Assembly: GCA_049652745.1 (NCBI GenBank)
Contig: JBASEY010000062.1
Coordinates: forward strand, 1 to 37,559
DNA from: JBASEY01 sp049652745
Lineage (GTDB): Bacteria > CSSED10-310
DNA: 37,559 bases
Direction: 5' to 3'
Shown here: in pieces, positions 1 through 7,713 of the stretch
Layout: the number at the start of each line of letters is the position of its first letter
Position numbering within the stretch: the stretch's first letter is position 1
Notes under the pieces: model-generated
Told to the model about the DNA's origin: nothing
Seen by the model: the letters and a program-made list of their open reading frames with translations, nothing else
Databases searched by the model: none
Program-made: the position numbers and the translations under genes

Positions 1-2
1 TT

Positions 3-3000
3 ATCCCGTTTGGTCCGATGCGGTTTTGGGGCGCCTGGTTTTTGGACATGGAGACTTGGAATTATGATTTTCAGGAGTTTTGGCTGGATTCCGAGCACAA
101 ATGGACGCCGACTCCTGTGCCGACCGATACGCCGATAGCGCCGACCGATACGCCAAGCTCCGGCTCGACTAATACGCCGACTCCTGTGCCGACCGATACG
201 CCGAGCCCCGGCTCGACTAATACACCGACTCCGACTCCCACCGATGCGCCGACCGGTTCGACGCCGACCGGTACGCCGACAGGAACTCCGACAAACACGT
301 CTCTACCGACGAATACGCCGACTTTCACGCCGTCGCCGACTCCGACGGGATTTGTTTATATTCCCGCTGGAACCTATATGCGGGGTTCACCGGAGGATGA
401 ACCATGTCGTGATACAAATGAAAACCAACACCAGGTCACGCTGACCAACGGATTTTTCATGATGCAGACAGAGGTGACCCGGCAGATGTGGGCGGACCTC
501 AAAGCCGTTCAGCCGGCGTTGCCGGATGATCCAAGCGATATATCGAAAAGCCCCTCGATGAATCATCCGGCACAGGGTATCACCTGGTATGAAGCGGTAT
601 TGTTTGCGAATCTCATGTCGGTGCAGGAAGGTTACACGCAGTGCTACTATAAAGATGCGGGGTTCACGGAGCCTGTGGATGCGACAAATTACACAACGGG
701 TTCATTCTTTTGTAATTTCTACGCGATCGGGTATCGTCTGCCCACAGAAGCCGAGTGGGAATATGCGTGTCGGGCAGGGACGACCGGGCCGTTTTCATGC
801 AATGAGCTGAAATACAAAGAGGCCAATTGTTCTAATTGCGCAACAGGAACACATCCTACATTGGCAACGCATTGCGTATATTGTGCGAACTCTTCGGAAA
901 AAACAGAAGTTGTCGGTAGCAAGCTTCCCAATACGTGGGAATTGTATGATATGCACGGCAATGCAGAAGAATGGTGTTGGGACTGGTATGGGCCGTATCC
1001 ATCAGGACCAGTGACGAATCCGAAGGGACCGACATCCGGCTCACATATGGTGGTGCGCGGCGGCAGTTGGGCCAGCTATCCACGGCACTGCCGATCGGCG
1101 CATCGGGGATACAGTTCTCCTGATTTCCGCAACTCCCTTCGGAGTTTTCGCCTTTTGAGAACAACCAACGCCAATACGCCTACATGTACGCCGACTCCGA
1201 CACCGACGAATACCCCCACACCGCCGATCCCGACAGGGTTTGTTTATATTCCCGCCGGAACCTACTTGAGGGGTTCACCGGGCGATGAGCCATGTCGTGT
1301 TTCTGATGAAACCCAACACCAAGTTACGTTAACGCATGCATTTTACATGATGCAGACAGAAGTGACCCGACAGATGTGGGCGGATCTGAAAGCCGTTCAG
1401 CCGACGCTGCCGATTGATCTGAGCGATACAACGGTCAGTCCGACGATGCATCATCCGGTTCAGAACGTCTCATGGTATAAAGCCGTCTTATTTGCGAATC
1501 TTATGTCACTGCGGGATGGGTATACGCAGTGCTACTATAAAGATGCAGGATTCTCGGTGCCTGTGGATGTGACGAATTACACCGAGGATTTATTCTTTTG
1601 TAATTTCGACGCAAACGGGTATCGCCTGCCCACTGAAGCGGAATGGGAATATGCGTGTCGGGCGGAGACGACCGGGCCGTTTTCATGCAATGAGTTGAAT
1701 TACCAAATCGATAATTGTGAATCCTGCGCTGCGGGAACACATCCGATACTGGAACAATATTGCGTATATTGTGCGAACTCTTCAGATAAAGCAGAAGTTG
1801 CCGGCAGCAAGCTTTCCAATCCGTGGGGATTGTATGATATGCACGGCAACGTGTTTGAATTGTGTTGGGACTGGTATGATTGGTTGTATCCATCGGGATC
1901 TGTAACGGATCCGAAAGGACCGGCAACCGGTTCGATCAAGGTGGTTCGTGGCGGTAGTTGGCTCAACAAAGCAAATTACTGCCGGTCGGCGTCTCGGGAA
2001 TTCATCCAACTCTATAACAATCACAGCAATACAGGTTTCCGCCTTGTCAGGTCAATCAACGACTATACACCCATTCCCACGCCGCCACCGCCGCCGACAG
2101 GATTTGTTTATATTCCCGATGGAACCTTCACTCAGGGTTCACCACCCGATGAACCAGGTCGCTGGAACGATGAAACCCAACACCAAGTCTTGCTGACCAG
2201 CGGATTTTACATGATGAAGACGGAGATGACCCGGCAGATGTGGGCGGATCTGAAAGCCGTTCAGCCGACATTGCCAAATGATCCGAGCGATACGGCGGTC
2301 AGTCCGACGATGGATCATCCGGTTCAGAAAGCCACATGGTTCGAAGCGCTCTTATTTGCGAATCTGATGTCGCTGCAAGATGGGTACACGCGGTGCTACT
2401 ACAAGGATTCGGCATTTATAGTGCCTTTGGATGCGACGAATTACAAATCAGGTTTATTTTATTGTGATTTCGACGCAAACGGATATCGCCTGCCCACTGA
2501 AGCAGAATGGGAATATGCATGCAGGGCAGAGACGACCTGGCCGTTTTCATGCGACGAGTTGAAATACAATGCGAGTAGTTGCGAATCCTGCACACCAGGG
2601 ACTCATCCGACACTGGAACAACATTGCGCATATTGCGCGAATGATTCGGGAACGACAATGGTTGTCGGCAGCAAGCTCTGCAATCCGTGGGGGTTGTATG
2701 ATATGCACGGTAACGAGGTGGAATGGTGCTGGGATAGGTATGGTGAATATCCATCCACACCGGTAACGGATCCGACGGGGCCGTCTACCGGCACGACCCG
2801 GGTGCTTCGAAGTGGAACTTATGGCAATATCCCGAGGTACTGTCGATCGGCGTTTCGGTTCAATTACAAACCAGACTCACGCGTCGGGGGCTTTCGCTTC
2901 GTGAAAACTCATAATCCCTATTGGCCGACAAACACACCGACTCAAACACCTACGAATACCCCCACGCCGCTACCGCCGCCGGCAGGTTTTGTCACTATTC

Positions 3001-3809
3001 AAGCAGGAACTTACATGCGAGGTTCACCCGAAGAAGAACCATGTCGTGATTCTGACGAAACCCAACACCAGGTTACGTTGACTCGCGCATTTTATATGAT
3101 GCAGACGGAGGTGACCCGGCAGATGTGGGCGGATCTGAAAGCCGTTCAATCGTCGTTGCCGACCGATCCGAGCGATACGACTTACAGCCCCACGATGAAT
3201 CATCCGGTACAGAATAACACATGGTATGAAGCAATATTATATGCGAATCTAATGTCTGTGCAGAAAGGATACCCGCTGTGTTATTTCAAAGATGCGAGAT
3301 TCACGGAACCTGTGGATGCGACGAATTATACATCGGGTAAATTCTTTTGCAATTTCAACGCAAACGGGTATCGTCTGCCCACTGAAGCGGAATGGGAATA
3401 TGCGTGCCGAGCAGGGACGACCTGGCCGTTTTCGTGCAACGAAACGAATTACACAAGCGATAATTGCATCTCCGGGACATCAGGGGTACATCCGATACTG
3501 GAACAATATTGCGTATACAGGCCGAACTCTTCGAATAAAACAGAAGTCGTCGCCAGTAAACTTCCCAATCCCTGGGGATTGTACGATATGCACGGCAACG
3601 TGTCGGAATGGTGCTGGGACAGGTATAATGATTATCCATCGTGGCCGGTAACAGACCCTGAAGAACCAACAAACGGCTCGGGCCGAATAATTCGTGGCGG
3701 CTCTTGGAACGGCCCGGCAGTTAACTGTCGGTCGGCCCATCGGATGTTCATCTCGCCCGACATCATCGCCATTTCAAGGGGTTTCCGCCTTGTGAGGACT
3801 GCCAATTGA
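3..3809 (+). CDS. Secreted multi-domain SUMF1/FGE-like protein, four tandem domains (5' truncated)
   Basis: The frame is open from position 3, and its first residues (IPFGPM) match an internal part of the paralogue at 4245-6608, so the true start lies left of the window; the ATG at 18 is internal. After a short WNYDFQEFWLDSEHKW segment comes a Thr/Pro-rich linker (about 111-347), then four FGE-sulfatase domains at about 348-1163, 1236-2054, 2100-2909 and 2985-3806, separated by short TPTPT linkers. Each has the family blocks EVTRQMWADLK, YRLPTEAEWEYACRA and LYDMHGN, and ends in RGGSW-CRSA-GFRLV. The FGE catalytic pair is incomplete in all four: the position of the first Cys is Ser, Asn, Asn and Gly, while the second Cys is kept. 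I infer a cell-surface or exported binding protein, not a working formylglycine generator. A stop at 3807-3809 ends the gene. Confidence 0.9.
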   Translation: MPFGPMRFWGAWFLDMETWNYDFQEFWLDSEHKWTPTPVPTDTPIAPTDTPSSGSTNTPTPVPTDTPSPGSTNTPTPTPTDAPTGSTPTGTPTGTPTNTSLPTNTPTFTPSPTPTGFVYIPAGTYMRGSPEDEPCRDTNENQHQVTLTNGFFMMQTEVTRQMWADLKAVQPALPDDPSDISKSPSMNHPAQGITWYEAVLFANLMSVQEGYTQCYYKDAGFTEPVDATNYTTGSFFCNFYAIGYRLPTEAEWEYACRAGTTGPFSCNELKYKEANCSNCATGTHPTLATHCVYCANSSEKTEVVGSKLPNTWELYDMHGNAEEWCWDWYGPYPSGPVTNPKGPTSGSHMVVRGGSWASYPRHCRSAHRGYSSPDFRNSLRSFRLLRTTNANTPTCTPTPTPTNTPTPPIPTGFVYIPAGTYLRGSPGDEPCRVSDETQHQVTLTHAFYMMQTEVTRQMWADLKAVQPTLPIDLSDTTVSPTMHHPVQNVSWYKAVLFANLMSLRDGYTQCYYKDAGFSVPVDVTNYTEDLFFCNFDANGYRLPTEAEWEYACRAETTGPFSCNELNYQIDNCESCAAGTHPILEQYCVYCANSSDKAEVAGSKLSNPWGLYDMHGNVFELCWDWYDWLYPSGSVTDPKGPATGSIKVVRGGSWLNKANYCRSASREFIQLYNNHSNTGFRLVRSINDYTPIPTPPPPPTGFVYIPDGTFTQGSPPDEPGRWNDETQHQVLLTSGFYMMKTEMTRQMWADLKAVQPTLPNDPSDTAVSPTMDHPVQKATWFEALLFANLMSLQDGYTRCYYKDSAFIVPLDATNYKSGLFYCDFDANGYRLPTEAEWEYACRAETTWPFSCDELKYNASSCESCTPGTHPTLEQHCAYCANDSGTTMVVGSKLCNPWGLYDMHGNEVEWCWDRYGEYPSTPVTDPTGPSTGTTRVLRSGTYGNIPRYCRSAFRFNYKPDSRVGGFRFVKTHNPYWPTNTPTQTPTNTPTPLPPPAGFVTIQAGTYMRGSPEEEPCRDSDETQHQVTLTRAFYMMQTEVTRQMWADLKAVQSSLPTDPSDTTYSPTMNHPVQNNTWYEAILYANLMSVQKGYPLCYFKDARFTEPVDATNYTSGKFFCNFNANGYRLPTEAEWEYACRAGTTWPFSCNETNYTSDNCISGTSGVHPILEQYCVYRPNSSNKTEVVASKLPNPWGLYDMHGNVSEWCWDRYNDYPSWPVTDPEEPTNGSGRIIRGGSWNGPAVNCRSAHRMFISPDIIAISRGFRLVRTAN
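111..347 (+). repeat. Thr/Pro linker encoded by degenerate direct repeats
   Basis: The linker is built from reiterated units such as CCGACTCCTGTGCCGACCGA (starting near 109 and 178) and CCGGCTCGACTAATAC (starting near 160 and 208), translating to TPTPVPTDTP and GSTNTPTP. The periodicity is in frame, so unit gain or loss would change linker length without a frameshift. Shorter linkers of the same kind sit between the SUMF1 domains (1164-1235, 2055-2099, 2910-2984) and in the paralogue (about 4684-4790, 5613-5771). Confidence 0.75.
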
Positions 3810-3954
3810 TAACTGCGTTCCACAAATGCTGTTATATGTGCTGAGTAACGCGCTCTTCGAGCGCTTCTGTGCTGAGTCCTGAGTGCTGAGTTGGGAGATT
3901 TTCAGTTGATTGTGGTCTGATAGTTTTCTATCCAAAATAAGAGGACAATAGATA

Positions 3955-4054
3955 CTGAATTCCAACACTTTGTGGTTGGTTATTGGACATTGGATATTGG
4001 ATATTGAATTCACCCCTCACCCCTTACCTCTCACCCCTAGCCTCTTACCTCTTT
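3955..4054. repeat. Dispersed intergenic repeat B, copy 1
   Basis: The 435 bp between the two SUMF1 genes hold no convincing gene. This part reads CTGAATTCCAACAC, then TTGGATATTGGATATTGAAT, then a run of CACCCC/TTACCTCTC units. The same order is found at 6762-6838 and in shortened form at 31373-31413. Upstream, 3836-3895 contains CTGAGT/GTGCTGAG reiterations. Confidence 0.7.
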
Positions 4055-4138
4055 TCCCTTGCCGCTCCCTGCTTCTCGCTTCTTGCTCCTCGCTCCCAGC
4101 GATGGTAGTCACATAAAAACGAACATTGGTTTTAGTTC

Positions 4139-4168
4139 TTGACAAACAATTCTACATGATAGTAGAGT
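4139..4168 (+). promoter_or_regulatory. Possible sigma70-type promoter for the second SUMF1 gene
   Basis: TTGACA at 4139-4144 and TAGAGT at 4163-4168 are separated by 18 nt. The same pair of hexamers with a 17-nt spacer lies before the HU-type gene. The spacer holds a small inverted repeat, TCTAC-N6-GTAGA (4151-4166), which could be an operator. The -10 is imperfect. Confidence 0.4.
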
Positions 4169-4244
4169 TTTTCTGATTTTTTGCATTTTTTTGAGATCGT
4201 TGCCGAGTTGTGTCATTAACCATGGGATAAGGGAGGAACTTTCC

Positions 4245-6608
4245 ATGAAAAGCAATTGTTGGTGGGTCAAAATATGTGTCGTTATAGGCATCCTGATCGG
4301 GTGTCGACTGCCGACGGCTATGGCCGCGGTCAATATCGACGTCGATATGCGATTGAATGATGGCGGATTCATTTCGTATGACCATTTCAAAGCCGAGTTA
4401 TACATGAACAACCTGGAACAACCGGCGCCGGGTGCAACCATATTCGGAATACTCGAGATATTGGGAGAGTTTTTCTTCTGGCCGTCGTTCTCGAGTGAGG
4501 TGGATTTCGATGTGATGGATATACCTCCCGGTGAAACCATCGTGATTTTTCTGGAGTTTGATTTCGAGAATATCGATGACTTCATTCCCTTCGGGCCGAT
4601 GGTTTTCTGGGGTGCCTGGTTTTTGGACATGGAGACTTGGAATTATGATTTTCAGGAGTTTTGGCTGGATTCCGAGCACAAATGGACTCCGACTCCTGTG
4701 CCGACCAATACGCCGACGCAGTCTCCCGCTCCTACAAGTCCGCCAACACCAACACAGGCTTGGACACCATCGCCTACCCCAACACCGCCTTCTGAATTTG
4801 TAACTATTCTTCACGGAACCTTTTATCGGGGTTCACCGGAAGATGAACCATGTCGCGAGAGTGATGAAAGCCCCCAAATTTTAGTTGGGTTGAGCCGCGA
4901 TTTTTACATGATGCGCACAGAGATGACCCGGCAGATGTGGGCGGATCTGAAAGCCGCTCAACCTTCGTTGCCGGCTGATCCGAGCGATACGACGGTCAGC
5001 CCGACATTGAACCATCCGGTACAACAAGTCACATGGTATGAAGCGGTATTATTTGCCAATCTTATGTCGCTGCGGGATGGGTACACACGGTGCTACTACA
5101 AGGATGCGGGATTCACGGTACCTGTGGATGCGACGAACTACACATCGGGGTCATTCTATTGGAAATTCGACGCAAACGGATATCGCCTTCCCACTGAAAC
5201 AGAATGGGAATACGCGTGTCGGGCAGGGACGACCGGGCCCTTTTCATGTAACGAAACGAATTATACTGCCGATAATTGTCATACCACCAAATCGGGGACC
5301 CATCCGACATTGGAACAATATTGCGTATATCGTGCGAACGAGTCGGATAAAACAGAAGTCGTTGGCAGTAAACTTCCCAATCCCTGGGGTTTGTATGACA
5401 TGCACGGCAACGTGTCGGAATGGTGCTGGGACTTGTATGAACCGTATCCATCGAGATCGGTAACGGATCCGAAAGGACCGGCCGCCGGTTCGGACAGGGT
5501 GATTCGTGGCGGTGGTTGGCTCAACACAGCAAAGTGGTGCCGTTCTGCATCTAGGGATTTCAACCGACCCAATAGCCTTTCCACCAGTTTAGGTTTTCGC
5601 CTTGTGAGGTATCTGCCTGCGCCGCCTCCCACTCCTACAAGAACGCCAACTCCCACTGGTCCTACACCGACTTTTACCCCTACACCGGCTTCTACCCCTA
5701 CACCGACCGATACGCCGATAAAAACACCAACTCGGACACCTACGCCTACCCGTACCCCGACGCCGCCGTCTGGATTTAAAACTATACTTCGCGGAACCTT
5801 CTATCGGGGTTCATCAAACGATGAACCATGTCGCAAGAATGATGAAGGTCCCCAAACTCTAGTTGGGTTGTCTCGTGATTTTTATTTGATGCGCACAGAA
5901 GTGACCCGGAGGATGTGGGCAGACCTGAAGGCCGCTCAACCTTCGTTGCCGGCTGATCCGAGCGATACCTCGGTCAGTCCGACGTCGTATCATCCGGTAC
6001 AGAACGTCACCTGGTATGAAACGATACTATTTGCCAATCTTATGTCCCTGCGGGATGGGTACACACGGTGCTACTACAAGGATGAGGGATTCACGGTGCC
6101 TGTGGATGCGACGAACTACACATCAGGGACATTCTATTGGAAATTCGACGCAAACGGATATCGCCTTCCCACTGAAACAGAATGGGAATACGCGTGTCGG
6201 GCAGGTACGACCGGGCCGTTTTCGTGCGATGAGCCGATTTATATTGCTGGTAATTGTGCTTCCTGCAATGCGGGGACACTTCCGACATTGGAACAATATT
6301 GCGTATATTGTGCGAACCCTTCTGAAAAAATAGAAGTCGTCGGCAGTAAGCTTCCCAATCCCTGGGGATTGTATGACATGCACGGCAACGCGTTTGAATG
6401 GTGCTGGGATGTATATGATTCGTATTCATCGAAATCGGAAACAGATCCAACTGGACCGACAACCGACATGTCGAATTCGAATCGGGTGATACGAGGCGGC
6501 TCCTGTTACTGCTCACCGCGATTCTGCCGATCGGCATCACGGGATTCTAGAAAACCCGACTCCTGCTATGAGGATCGGGGTTTCCGGCTTGCCAGGACAG
6601 CATTTTAA
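4245..6608 (+). CDS. Secreted SUMF1/FGE-like protein with two tandem domains
   Basis: The ATG at 4245 is chosen over upstream ATGs because GGGAGGA (4231-4237) lies just before it and a signal peptide follows. The product is 787 aa. Residues 1-27 form an export signal with possible cleavage after AMA; an LIGC lipobox at Cys20 is an alternative. An N-terminal beta-rich module carries FFWPSF and ends in the segment shared almost exactly with the start of the preceding gene. Thr/Pro linkers surround two FGE-sulfatase domains (about residues 183-455 and 510-787). The first domain has Asn at the first FGE catalytic Cys position. The second reads GGSCYCSPRFC, giving both cysteines at FGE spacing, the only one of six domains to do so. 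The pair clearly arose by duplication of one gene. Catalysis is uncertain, and a surface binding role is equally possible. Confidence 0.9.
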   Translation: MKSNCWWVKICVVIGILIGCRLPTAMAAVNIDVDMRLNDGGFISYDHFKAELYMNNLEQPAPGATIFGILEILGEFFFWPSFSSEVDFDVMDIPPGETIVIFLEFDFENIDDFIPFGPMVFWGAWFLDMETWNYDFQEFWLDSEHKWTPTPVPTNTPTQSPAPTSPPTPTQAWTPSPTPTPPSEFVTILHGTFYRGSPEDEPCRESDESPQILVGLSRDFYMMRTEMTRQMWADLKAAQPSLPADPSDTTVSPTLNHPVQQVTWYEAVLFANLMSLRDGYTRCYYKDAGFTVPVDATNYTSGSFYWKFDANGYRLPTETEWEYACRAGTTGPFSCNETNYTADNCHTTKSGTHPTLEQYCVYRANESDKTEVVGSKLPNPWGLYDMHGNVSEWCWDLYEPYPSRSVTDPKGPAAGSDRVIRGGGWLNTAKWCRSASRDFNRPNSLSTSLGFRLVRYLPAPPPTPTRTPTPTGPTPTFTPTPASTPTPTDTPIKTPTRTPTPTRTPTPPSGFKTILRGTFYRGSSNDEPCRKNDEGPQTLVGLSRDFYLMRTEVTRRMWADLKAAQPSLPADPSDTSVSPTSYHPVQNVTWYETILFANLMSLRDGYTRCYYKDEGFTVPVDATNYTSGTFYWKFDANGYRLPTETEWEYACRAGTTGPFSCDEPIYIAGNCASCNAGTLPTLEQYCVYCANPSEKIEVVGSKLPNPWGLYDMHGNAFEWCWDVYDSYSSKSETDPTGPTTDMSNSNRVIRGGSCYCSPRFCRSASRDSRKPDSCYEDRGFRLARTAF

Positions 6609-6669
6609 TAACACCGTTCTGCGAACGCTATTATAAGTGTGGAGTGGCATTCTGCTCCGGCGGAATGCC

Positions 6670-6709
6670 GTTCCTGGTTTCCGGTACCGGATTTCTGATT
6701 GGGGTTTTT
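6670..6709. repeat. Diverged partial copy of repeat A
   Basis: GTTCCTGGTTTCCGGTACCG and the next 20 bases resemble the first 40 bases of the long direct repeats at 29313 and 31165 (GTTTCTGGTTTCTGGTACTG), with several substitutions. The rest of 6609-6920 holds no supported gene. Confidence 0.45.
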
Positions 6710-6761
6710 GAGAAATTTATATTATGCGCATTATCTTAGTGGAGCTAAACAGCAATAAATT

Positions 6762-6838
6762 CTGAATTCCAACACTTGGAAATTGGTTGTTGTATATTGG
6801 ATATTGAATTCACCCCTTACCTCTCACCTCTCACCCCG
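6762..6838. repeat. Dispersed intergenic repeat B, copy 2
   Basis: This copy begins CTGAATTCCAACACTTGGAA, passes through ATATTGGATATTGAATTCAC and ends in CCTTACCTCTCACCTCTCAC. It lies downstream of a SUMF1 gene, as copy 1 does, so it may have been duplicated together with that gene. Confidence 0.7.
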
Positions 6839-6920
6839 TCCCCTTGTTTTTAAGCATCGAAACACGTTTTTGAAAATACTTTGGATTGAAATAATCTCAT
6901 CATTACGATACGTTTAAAGC

Positions 6921-7121
6921 ATGAAAAAGAATCTTCGTATAAAAATAAGTAAAAGTCACCAAGACCTCGAACTTCAAGACCGAAAAGCCTGGAAAAAAAT
7001 GTCACCGGAAGCTCGTCTGGATGTAGTCGAGGGCTATCGCTTGGAAGCAGGAAAATTCTTATATGCGTATCCAGCAAGACTTCGAAGAATTGTTAGGGTT
7101 ACTCGAACAGAACCATGTTAG
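6921..7121 (+). CDS. Small conserved protein paired with a nucleotidyltransferase
   Basis: The 66-aa product has a charged N-terminus, then SPEARLDVVEGYRLEAGKFL and YPARLRR near the end. From memory, small proteins of this build (PEERL-x-LRxxYGKF-x-YPxRLRRV) are often encoded just upstream of DUF6036-like nucleotidyltransferases. The broken nucleotidyltransferase overlapping its 3' end fits that layout. No good ribosome binding site is visible. The role is unknown; an antitoxin-like role is only a guess from context. It may be intact but without a partner. Confidence 0.55.
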   Translation: MKKNLRIKISKSHQDLELQDRKAWKKMSPEARLDVVEGYRLEAGKFLYAYPARLRRIVRVTRTEPC

Positions 7122-7203
7122 ATATCTGATCGTTGGGGGTTATGCCGTCGCTTTTCATGGATATCCATCGACAGGTAAAGCCGATGCTGAGGAACTCTCC
7201 TGA
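7063..7203 (+). pseudogene. Truncated nucleotidyltransferase (DUF6036/MNT-like) remnant
   Basis: The frame from ATG 7063 gives MRIQQDFEELLGLLEQ, then VRYLIVGGYAVAFHGYPSTG, and stops at a TGA at 7201 after 46 codons. GGYAVAFHGYP is the signature of small nucleotidyltransferases. In intact members it is followed by the catalytic D-x-D (as in TKDIDIW); here that is replaced by KADAEELS-stop and the rest is missing. It overlaps the preceding small ORF by 59 nt. I read it as the residue of a lost two-gene module. Confidence 0.65.
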
Positions 7204-7256
7204 TTCGATGTTCGAAAGATAAAGTTCAAAAACCGCCTATAAATTAATAGTCTGCC

Positions 7257-7285
7257 TTGACAATCCGACTTTCTAAGAATAGAGT
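7257..7285 (+). promoter_or_regulatory. Sigma70-type promoter before the HU-type gene
   Basis: TTGACA (7257-7262) and TAGAGT (7280-7285) are 17 nt apart, with an AT-rich stretch upstream. The start codon lies about 85 nt downstream. It may drive the whole gcv cluster, since no clear promoter is seen in the 64 nt between the HU-type gene and gcvT. Confidence 0.5.
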
Positions 7286-7370
7286 TTCATTGGTTCTTTC
7301 GGTAACAGCTTTAATGGCGCCGGGCTCCATTTTTCAAAGCTCATGAGTTTTTCACAAAAGGAGTGTTGTT

Positions 7371-7649
7371 ATGACAAAAGAGGATCTCGTCAATCGCATT
7401 TGGGAACAGTTGGATCTTAACAAAAAAGAAGCGGCTGAAATCATCGACCAAATTTTAACCAATATGAAGACCGTTTTGAAAAACGGCGAAAAATTGAAAA
7501 TCGGCGGCTTCGGCGTTTTCGAAGTCCGTGACCGGAAAGCTCGGATGGGCCGCAACCCGAAAACAGGTGATCCGGCAGAAATAAAATCCGGACTGACAGT
7601 CAAGTTCAAACCGGGGAAAACCCTTAGAAATGCTGTCTCTGAAGGCTGA
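7371..7649 (+). CDS. HU/IHF-family DNA-binding protein
   Basis: The 92-aa product has the usual length and the full family layout: an N-terminal helical dimerisation part (MTKEDLVNRIWEQL), the turn GEKLKIGGFGVFEVRDRKAR, and the DNA-intercalating arm with GRNPKTG, where the Pro is the conserved minor-groove wedge. The C-terminus FKPGKTLRNAV is typical. Overall it is nearer the IHF-alpha/HU-alpha type, but HU versus IHF cannot be settled here. AAAGGAG (7356-7362) lies before the ATG. It acts as a nucleoid architectural protein. Confidence 0.93.
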   Translation: MTKEDLVNRIWEQLDLNKKEAAEIIDQILTNMKTVLKNGEKLKIGGFGVFEVRDRKARMGRNPKTGDPAEIKSGLTVKFKPGKTLRNAVSEG

Positions 7650-7713
7650 ACCCACGACCGGCACTCATTGAAACAGACAGTTTTATTTATTTTAAAGTAA
7701 AGGACGTGTATTT

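Noticed and set aside
71..328. Minus-strand frame rich in Gly-Val repeats
   Set aside because: It is the complement of the Thr/Pro linker; the repeat pattern comes from the real gene on the plus strand.
7371..7649. Naming the HU/IHF gene ihfA or hupB
   Set aside because: The sequence does not separate HU from IHF-alpha, so no symbol is given.
7650..7713. Possible glycine riboswitch before gcvT
   Set aside because: The gap is only 64 nt and lacks the paired aptamer structure; none seen before the HU-type gene either.
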